From Alphaproteobacteria bacterium (GTDB lineage: Bacteria; Pseudomonadota; Alphaproteobacteria; SMXP01): a stretch of DNA of 9,570 nucleotides. Below the pieces are notes generated by a model. That model searched no databases and was not told the DNA's origin. It was given only the letters and a program-made list of their open reading frames with translations. The position numbers and the translations under genes were made by a program. The DNA lies in assembly GCA_021774995.1 (NCBI GenBank), contig JAJFIM010000050.1, positions 1 through 9,570 of the forward strand, written 5' to 3'. Shown here piece after piece: positions 5,945-9,570 of this stretch (positions are counted from its first letter, which is position 1; every line of letters starts with the position of its first letter).

Positions 5945-7108
5945 TCAAAACAGCTCCATTTGATCGCCGGGTTTGGGCGGCGGGCGGAAGTGCATCGTGC
6001 TAAGAGACAGGTTTGCTTGATTCAGGCCGAACCGCCGCAAGCCTTTGCGAAAGCGCTTTGATATCATATCGGCGTAAGGCCCCTTGCCCCGCATGCGCGC
6101 GCCCCATTCCGCGTCATAGGCTTTGCCGCCGCGCATTTCCTTCAGCACGCGCATGATATGGCCCGCGCGGTTTGGAACCACGCTCTCCACCCACTCGGAA
6201 AAAAGCTGTTTGATCTCAAGCGGCAGACGCAGCAATACATAGCCGGCCTGGGCCGCGCCTGCATCGGCCGCGCGCTCAAGAATGCTCTCGATTTCGGAAT
6301 CATTCAGCGCGGGGATGATCGGCGCCATCATCACGCCGGTGGGAACCCCCGCATCGCGCAGGCGCGCCAGAGCTTGCAAACGCCGCGCGGGCGTCGCGGC
6401 GCGGGGCTCCATGGCGCGCGCCAGTTTGGGGTCGAGCGTCGTCACCGACAGGCACACTTTCACCAGCCCGCGCACCGCCATGGGCGCCAGAATATCAAGA
6501 TCCCGCGACACCAGATGCGATTTAGTGATAATGGCGACCGGGTGATTGTAAGCGGCGAGCACCTTCAAAATAGAGCGGGTGATCTCATAACGCTTTTCAA
6601 TGGGCTGATAGGGATCGGTGTTGGCGCCCAGCGCGATGACTTTGGGCTTATAGCCGGGACGCGACAATTCGCGGGCCAAAAGGGCGGCGGCGTCCGGTTT
6701 GGCGAACAGGCGGGTTTCGAAATCAAGCCCGGGGGACAGACCCATAAAGGCGTGCGTCGGCCGGGCATAACAATAGACGCAGCCGTGCTCGCACCCGCGA
6801 TAGGGATTGATCGACTGATCAAAGGCGATATCGGGCGAGGAATTGGTTGTAATGATCCGCCGCGCCCGCTCAAGGGTAACCGTGGTGCGCGCACAGCGCG
6901 TTTCATGCGAGGGATCAGCGCGCAAGGGGACCGGGGCGCGGGGCGTCAGGGCTGGGGAGTCGACAACCCCGTCCAAAGCCACGCGTTGCAGCCGTTCAAA
7001 CCGACCACTGGCATTGGACAAAGCGCCCCGGCCCCGCGCCTGTGGAGGGCGCATCTTCGTAAACGTGATGGGAGTGCTAACCGCATTTGCCATGAGGGAA
7101 CATGGCAT
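5945..7108 (-). CDS. PA0069 family radical SAM protein (SplB-like)
   Basis: This 387-residue protein belongs to the PA0069/Rv2578c-type radical SAM group related to spore photoproduct lyase; the substrate is unknown. The cluster motif is CEHGCVYCYAR, with C106, C110 and C113 (CxxxCxxC) binding the 4Fe-4S cluster that cleaves SAM. It is preceded by the family's FDQSINPYRG and followed by a TIM-barrel core with IALGANTDPYQPIEK (about 157-171) and the IITKSHLVSRD and VCLSVTTLD strands. The N-terminal GRGALSNASGRFE (about 26-38) is also typical. The start is uncertain: ATGs at 7108, 7093 and 7054 are all in frame and none has a clear Shine-Dalgarno. The last lies nearest the conserved block and would give 369 residues. 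It converges on the cold-shock gene, 5 bp apart. Its upstream region is the AT-rich gap. Confidence 0.92.
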   Translation of the reverse strand: MPCSLMANAVSTPITFTKMRPPQARGRGALSNASGRFERLQRVALDGVVDSPALTPRAPVPLRADPSHETRCARTTVTLERARRIITTNSSPDIAFDQSINPYRGCEHGCVYCYARPTHAFMGLSPGLDFETRLFAKPDAAALLARELSRPGYKPKVIALGANTDPYQPIEKRYEITRSILKVLAAYNHPVAIITKSHLVSRDLDILAPMAVRGLVKVCLSVTTLDPKLARAMEPRAATPARRLQALARLRDAGVPTGVMMAPIIPALNDSEIESILERAADAGAAQAGYVLLRLPLEIKQLFSEWVESVVPNRAGHIMRVLKEMRGGKAYDAEWGARMRGKGPYADMISKRFRKGLRRFGLNQANLSLSTMHFRPPPKPGDQMELF

Positions 7109-7531
7109 GGACTTGAGAACATATCAAGAACATTTGTATTGTGAATAAAATGGAAATTGGACGATATAAAGCGGCGCCATTCCTACTCTATGGTTTAGTT
7201 TTCTTAAAACTTAGAAAATGATCTGGTCCGCTTAACGAAAGACATCGCATTGAATGAAAAACTCTAAGAGTCAGCAGCGCTGCTCTAAAATTTCTTAGAT
7301 GCGGTTATTTTCAACCATCGTTCATGATGGTGCGAGACTTAATTGAAACGACATTTTTACTCGATCTCTTTGCAAAAAAACCGGGGGAATTGACATTATG
7401 GCGCAAACTTCCTGAGAAAAAGCGAAAGGGGCAGTTCGCCCCCTTCAAAGTTCGCGAAAATTGAATTTCGATTTAGAGATGCTCTGTTGTTGTGGACGTA
7501 TAAGCACTCAAAGTGAATATTCTGTTGAAAC
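7109..7531. other. AT-rich gene-free gap with small palindromes
   Basis: No credible gene is seen on either strand. Two sampled lines (7141-7260) contain 43 G or C in 120 bases, against 39 in 60 in nearby coding DNA. Visible structures are a 12-bp perfect palindrome AGCAGCGCTGCT (7273-7284), a 6-bp stem ACCATC/GATGGT with a 6-nt loop (7314-7331), and the GC-rich hairpin at 7426-7445. The promoter of the radical SAM gene should lie at its left end, but I found no convincing -35/-10 pair. It may be the remains of an older insertion. Confidence 0.6.
7411..7445 (-). terminator. Possible intrinsic terminator for the GIY-YIG gene
   Basis: On the minus strand, AAGGGG (7445-7440) and CCCCTT (7431-7426) form a stem with an 8-nt loop, followed by TCGCTTTTTCTC. 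The tail is U-rich but interrupted by CGC directly after the stem. It lies about 175 bp beyond the nuclease stop, after the palindrome pair, and no other minus-strand gene precedes it. Moderate to weak. Confidence 0.35.
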
Positions 7532-7532
7532 A

Positions 7533-7558
7533 TGGATTCCCGCTTTCGCGGGAATGAC
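7533..7558 (+). repeat. Palindromic repeat copy 1 (dRS3/REP-like)
   Basis: The stem ATTCCCGC (7536-7543) and GCGGGAAT (7548-7555) closes a TTTC loop, flanked by TGG on the left and GAC on the right. It fits ATTCCC-N8-GGGAAT, the pattern of Neisseria dRS3 repeats, which also occurs dispersed in many other proteobacterial genomes. Copy 2 is its exact reverse complement. Confidence 0.9.
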
Positions 7559-7586
7559 AAAGAAGGAAGACTTTCCGCCCCCCTTC

Positions 7587-7612
7587 GTCATTCCCGCGAA
7601 AGCGGGAATCCA
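7587..7612 (-). repeat. Palindromic repeat copy 2, inverted
   Basis: This is a perfect reverse complement of copy 1 over 26 bp, with stem arms at 7590-7597 and 7602-7609. The two copies face each other across 28 bp, forming a REPIN-like doublet. The nuclease gene stop codon begins its reading 8 bp to the right (7621-7623), so the doublet is the first thing transcribed after that gene. Confidence 0.9.
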
Positions 7613-7620
7613 ACTTCCTT

Positions 7621-7905
7621 TCAGTTTATTTCATTGTACAGATCATTCCAATCTGGATTTGTCGATTCAATGAGTTCGATTTTCCATGCGCGATTCCATT
7701 TCTTGATGTGCTTCTCACGCATTATGGCGTCCCGTATATCTTGGAATGATTCCACATAAACCAGTCGGTGGACGTTATATTTCTTGGTGAACCCATCTGC
7801 CAAACCGTTCTTATGTTCATAGATGCGGCGCGCGATGTCATTGGTCACGCCAATATAGAGTGTGCCATTTTTTCGACTGGTAAGAATGTAGACACAGTTT
7901 GTCAT
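7621..7905 (-). CDS. GIY-YIG nuclease family protein (UPF0213/YhbQ-like)
   Basis: This 94-residue protein is a stand-alone GIY-YIG domain of normal length. It has CVYILTSRKNGTLYIGVTND (4-23), holding the VYI and YIG strands, then R26-R27 and YEHKNGLADGFTKKY (29-43), and REKHIKKWNRAWKIELIE (63-80), which includes the metal-binding glutamate E64. NPDWNDLY near the C-terminus is a family trademark. The fold is a metal-dependent DNA endonuclease; the role of this small subgroup in bacteria is not settled. The ATG at 7905 is chosen because upstream codons read through a palindromic repeat and have no family counterpart; no strong SD is seen there. The gene is bracketed by repeat copies 2 and 3 in opposite orientation and lies in a lower-GC island. 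Confidence 0.88.
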   Translation of the reverse strand: MTNCVYILTSRKNGTLYIGVTNDIARRIYEHKNGLADGFTKKYNVHRLVYVESFQDIRDAIMREKHIKKWNRAWKIELIESTNPDWNDLYNEIN

Positions 7906-7952
7906 TCCGCCATGTTTATGACGATCACAACTCAAGTCAACAGTGGACTCAA

Positions 7953-7978
7953 TGGATTTCCGCTTTCGCGGAAATGAC
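7953..7978 (+). repeat. Palindromic repeat copy 3, with a compensated stem change
   Basis: Same layout and orientation as copy 1 (TGG, 8-bp stem, TTTC loop, GAC), but the stem arms read ATTTCCGC (7956-7963) and GCGGAAAT (7968-7975). A C-G pair has become T-A on both arms, so pairing is intact. Similarity to copy 1 continues into the following ACAAA. It lies 47 bp upstream of the nuclease start. Confidence 0.88.
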
Positions 7979-8038
7979 AAAAGGAGGCGTAGAAACATCT
8001 AGGTGAGTGCGTGGCCGAACTCATTCGTCCTAATAGGT

Positions 8039-8069
8039 TTGACTTTCATCCACCACAACCCCCTATACT
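8039..8069 (+). promoter_or_regulatory. Promoter giving a probable leaderless glycosyltransferase message
   Basis: TTGACT (8039-8044) and TATACT (8064-8069) each match the sigma-70 consensus at 5 of 6 positions, although the 19-bp spacer is long. Transcription should begin about 7 nt after the -10, at 8076-8077, exactly the A of the ATG at 8077. The bases between (CCCTCCC) hold no Shine-Dalgarno, as expected for a leaderless start. Confidence 0.5.
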
Positions 8070-8076
8070 CCCTCCC

Positions 8077-8757
8077 ATGATTAGCGTCGTTATCCCCACA
8101 TTGAATGCTGAGCGCACTTTGGCGCGGTGTCTTGCCGCTTTGGTGGGGCCCGCCATGCGGGGGGTTGTGCGCGAGGTAATTATTGTCGATGGCGGCTCGA
8201 CGGACGCCACCGCCGCCATTGCTGAAGACGCGGGCGCGCACCTGTTGCAAACGCCGCCGGGGCGCGGGCGTCAATTGCGCGGGGGAGCGGAGGCGGCGAA
8301 AAGCGACTGGCTTTTGTTTCTTCACGCCGACACGGTGCTGGAGGAGACTTTCGAGGAGGAGGTCCGCGCTTTTATGAACCGGCAAGGCGGCGCGGCGCAA
8401 GCGGCGGCGTTCACCTTTGCCCTTGACGATTACGGCGCCCGCGCGCGCGTGATGGAAAAAATTGTGGCCCTGCGCTGCCGTCTTCTGGCCCTGCCTTACG
8501 GCGATCAGGGCCTGCTTGTCTCCCGGCGCCTTTACAATAACATCGGCGGCTTTGCCGATATGCCTCTGATGGAAGACGTTGACATCATCCGCCGCATCGG
8601 CCGCAAACGCCTTGCATTCCTGCGCGCACACGCGGTCACCAGCGCCGCGCGCTACCGTCAAAGCGGCTATATCCTCCGTCCCCTGAAAAATTTGAGCATT
8701 TTGACGCTCTACGCCTGCGGCGTCCCCCCGCGCCTTCTGGTGAAGCTTTATGGCTAA
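8077..8757 (+). CDS. TIGR04283 family glycosyltransferase (rSAM/selenodomain-associated, arsenosugar type)
   Basis: This 226-residue GT-A fold, family 2-like glycosyltransferase is of normal length for TIGR04283, a family named for arsenosugar biosynthesis or rSAM/selenodomain gene neighbourhoods. It begins MISVVIPTLNAERTLARCL, the classic first strand. IIVDGGSTDAT (35-45) binds the nucleotide sugar, WLLFLHADT (78-86) carries the DxD-like HAD, YGDQGLLVSR (141-150) and MEDVDIIRR (165-173) complete the acceptor side, and SAARYRQSGY (189-198) is characteristic. The ATG at 8077 coincides with the family N-terminus; a GTG at 8011 in frame would add 22 proline-rich residues that the family lacks, although an AGGTGAG lies just before it. 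It overlaps the next gene by 8 bp. Donor and acceptor are not determinable here. Confidence 0.9.
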   Translation: MISVVIPTLNAERTLARCLAALVGPAMRGVVREVIIVDGGSTDATAAIAEDAGAHLLQTPPGRGRQLRGGAEAAKSDWLLFLHADTVLEETFEEEVRAFMNRQGGAAQAAAFTFALDDYGARARVMEKIVALRCRLLALPYGDQGLLVSRRLYNNIGGFADMPLMEDVDIIRRIGRKRLAFLRAHAVTSAARYRQSGYILRPLKNLSILTLYACGVPPRLLVKLYG

Positions 8758-9385
8758 GCTAGAACGTTCTTACGGCAAGCGCCTTGTGATCTTCGCAAAG
8801 GCGCCGCAGATGGGCCGGGTCAAAACCCGCCTTGCCCGCGAGTTGGGCTTCGTTGCGGCAACCCGGTGGTATCGCGGCGCCTGCGCTTCTCTGATAGGCC
8901 GCCTCGCCTTTGACAGGCGTTGGGCGACCACGCTGGCCGTCTCTCCGGACGGCGCCGCCAAAGAACGCGCGCCCTGGCCGCAGGTCTGGCCGCGCGGCGT
9001 TCCCCGCCGCCCCCAGGGACCGGGCGATCTGGGCCAGCGCATGGAGCGGGTGTTTCAGACCTTCCCGCCGGGGCCGGTCGCGCTCATCGGCAGCGACATT
9101 CCGGGCATTACGTGCGCGCATATCGCGCAAGCGTTTAAAGCGCTGGGGTCTCATGACGCGGTTATCGGTCCGTCTACGGACGGCGGCTACTGGCTGATCG
9201 GCTTTAGCCGCGTAAAACCCGTACGCGCTGCGTTCGATAACGTGCGATGGTCCAGCGAACATGCGCTAGCGGACACGCTGAAGAACTTAATAAACGGCAA
9301 GAGCGTCGCCTTTCTACCCATATTGCAAGATGTGGATGAAGCGGTGGATTTAGATAAGGTGAGAGGATCACGGCAAAGGGTTTAA
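8750..9385 (+). CDS. TIGR04282 family glycosyltransferase (DUF2064)
   Basis: This 211-residue nucleotidyltransferase-like GT-A protein of the DUF2064/TIGR04282 family is the usual partner of TIGR04283. Motifs in order are VIFAKAPQMGRVKTRLA (13-29), the nucleotide-binding start with K25; QGPGDLGQRM (89-98); LIGSDIPGI (112-120), the metal-binding aspartate; GPSTDGGYWLIG (140-151); and DVDEAVDL (194-201). Its ATG overlaps the end of the preceding gene by 8 bp (8750-8757), with GGTGAAG as Shine-Dalgarno inside it, so the two are co-translated and probably act in one pathway. No arsenic or selenium gene is visible nearby, so the substrate name should be read as a family label. Its last 18 bp overlap the convergent mutY end. 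Confidence 0.9.
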   Translation: MAKLERSYGKRLVIFAKAPQMGRVKTRLARELGFVAATRWYRGACASLIGRLAFDRRWATTLAVSPDGAAKERAPWPQVWPRGVPRRPQGPGDLGQRMERVFQTFPPGPVALIGSDIPGITCAHIAQAFKALGSHDAVIGPSTDGGYWLIGFSRVKPVRAAFDNVRWSSEHALADTLKNLINGKSVAFLPILQDVDEAVDLDKVRGSRQRV

Positions 9386-9570
9386 ATGAGCCAAGGCGTG
9401 GCGCACCACTTTTTTCATGACGCTTGGCAGAGCTTGCGCCTCTAGGCGGCTCACCTCCACCCATTCGCCTTCAACAGCGCCAATGCGCCTCGCCCTACCG
9501 GCGTAGACTTCAAGCACCAGATGAAAATGCGTGAACGTATGGCGCACGCTTCCTGGCAGCAACTCCCAGT
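9368..9570 (-). CDS. mutY: MutY, A/G-specific adenine DNA glycosylase, C-terminal end only
   Basis: The frame is open to the right edge of the window, so only the last 66 or so residues are present. WELLPGSVRHTFTHFHL (from about 9568 leftwards) and the terminal LEAQALPSVMKKVVRHAL match the C-terminal NUDIX-like domain of MutY, which recognises 8-oxoguanine opposite A. The TTG at 9562-9560 reads as an internal leucine, not a start. MutY removes adenine from A:8-oxoG pairs; the catalytic domain and iron-sulfur cluster lie beyond the window. The stop lies 18 bp inside the convergent glycosyltransferase gene. Confidence 0.88.
   Translation of the reverse strand, partial: WELLPGSVRHTFTHFHLVLEVYAGRARRIGAVEGEWVEVSRLEAQALPSVMKKVVRHALAHLNPLP

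Noticed and set aside
6158..7144. 328-residue plus-strand open frame
   Set aside because: Antisense to the radical SAM gene, rich in G, R, H and Q as expected of a mirror frame, with no domain.
7389..7417. TTGACA on the plus strand in the AT-rich gap, as a promoter
   Set aside because: No acceptable -10 follows at 16-18 bp (TGAGAA at 17 bp) and no gene lies downstream on that strand before the repeats.
7461..7673. 70-residue plus-strand frame containing IPAFAGMT and VIPAKAGIQ
   Set aside because: These peptides are translations of the palindromic repeat, a well-known annotation artefact; no Shine-Dalgarno or family similarity.
7902..7913. Three-codon frame ATG GCG GAA TGA whose stop overlaps the GIY-YIG start
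   Set aside because: Attractive as a coupled mini-ORF, but so short an overlap arises easily by chance and it lacks a Shine-Dalgarno.
7906..7998. 31-codon N-terminal extension of the GIY-YIG gene
   Set aside because: The extension reads through repeat copy 3 and has no counterpart in the family; the domain starts right after the ATG at 7905.
7999..8661. 220-residue minus-strand open frame
   Set aside because: Antisense to the TIGR04283 glycosyltransferase, which has complete family motifs; the minus-strand product shows none.
1..9570. tRNA or rRNA genes, CRISPR arrays, insertion sequences with transposase
   Set aside because: None was seen on either strand; the only dispersed repeats are the three 26-bp palindromes.

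Overview
The window looks like a chromosomal segment of an alphaproteobacterium. The strongest marker is a full-length CcrM-type GANTC DNA adenine methyltransferase lying directly behind rnhB, an arrangement known from Caulobacter and relatives. A two-membrane-segment CcmI and a DUF938 methyltransferase agree with this. Coding DNA is GC-rich (39 of 60 bases in a sampled stretch), and most genes overlap or nearly touch. I could not place it below class level.

Left part (1-5528), all on the minus strand, read from right to left: an unrecognised 468-residue, apparently soluble helical protein; a DUF938 SAM-dependent methyltransferase-like protein; ccmI (cytochrome c maturation); rnhB (RNase HII), joined to ccmI by an ATGA overlap; ccrM; then, behind its own AT-rich promoter and operator, an AbrB/MazE-type antitoxin and the first 13 codons of its toxin, probably Doc-like, cut by the window edge. 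The cluster combines genome maintenance (rnhB, ccrM) with cytochrome maturation and an orphan. Two of its genes (DUF938 and ccrM) have Shine-Dalgarno sequences that can be fully paired in a leader hairpin. The rnhB-ccrM junction carries four GANTC sites within 58 bp, which suggests methylation feedback on ccrM.

Middle (5529-7108): a divergent intergenic region with a good sigma-70-like promoter drives a small cold-shock protein on the plus strand. A PA0069-type radical SAM protein (SplB-like) runs convergently and ends 5 bp from it.

Accessory-looking stretch (7109-8076): an AT-rich, gene-free segment (about 36% GC over two sampled lines) with several small hairpins, followed by a UPF0213-like GIY-YIG nuclease gene bracketed by three copies of a 26-bp palindromic repeat of the dRS3/REP type (ATTCCC-N8-GGGAAT). 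One copy carries a compensated base-pair change.

Right end (8077-9570): two overlapping plus-strand genes of the rSAM/selenodomain (arsenosugar)-associated glycosyltransferase pair TIGR04283 and TIGR04282. The first seems to be leaderless. They converge, with an 18-bp overlap, on the 3' end of mutY, which is cut by the window edge.

The points most worth following up are the paired SD-sequestering hairpins, the GANTC cluster before ccrM, the palindrome-bracketed nuclease gene, the leaderless glycosyltransferase start and the unknown 468-residue protein. Nothing here is unambiguously a new defence or mobile system.
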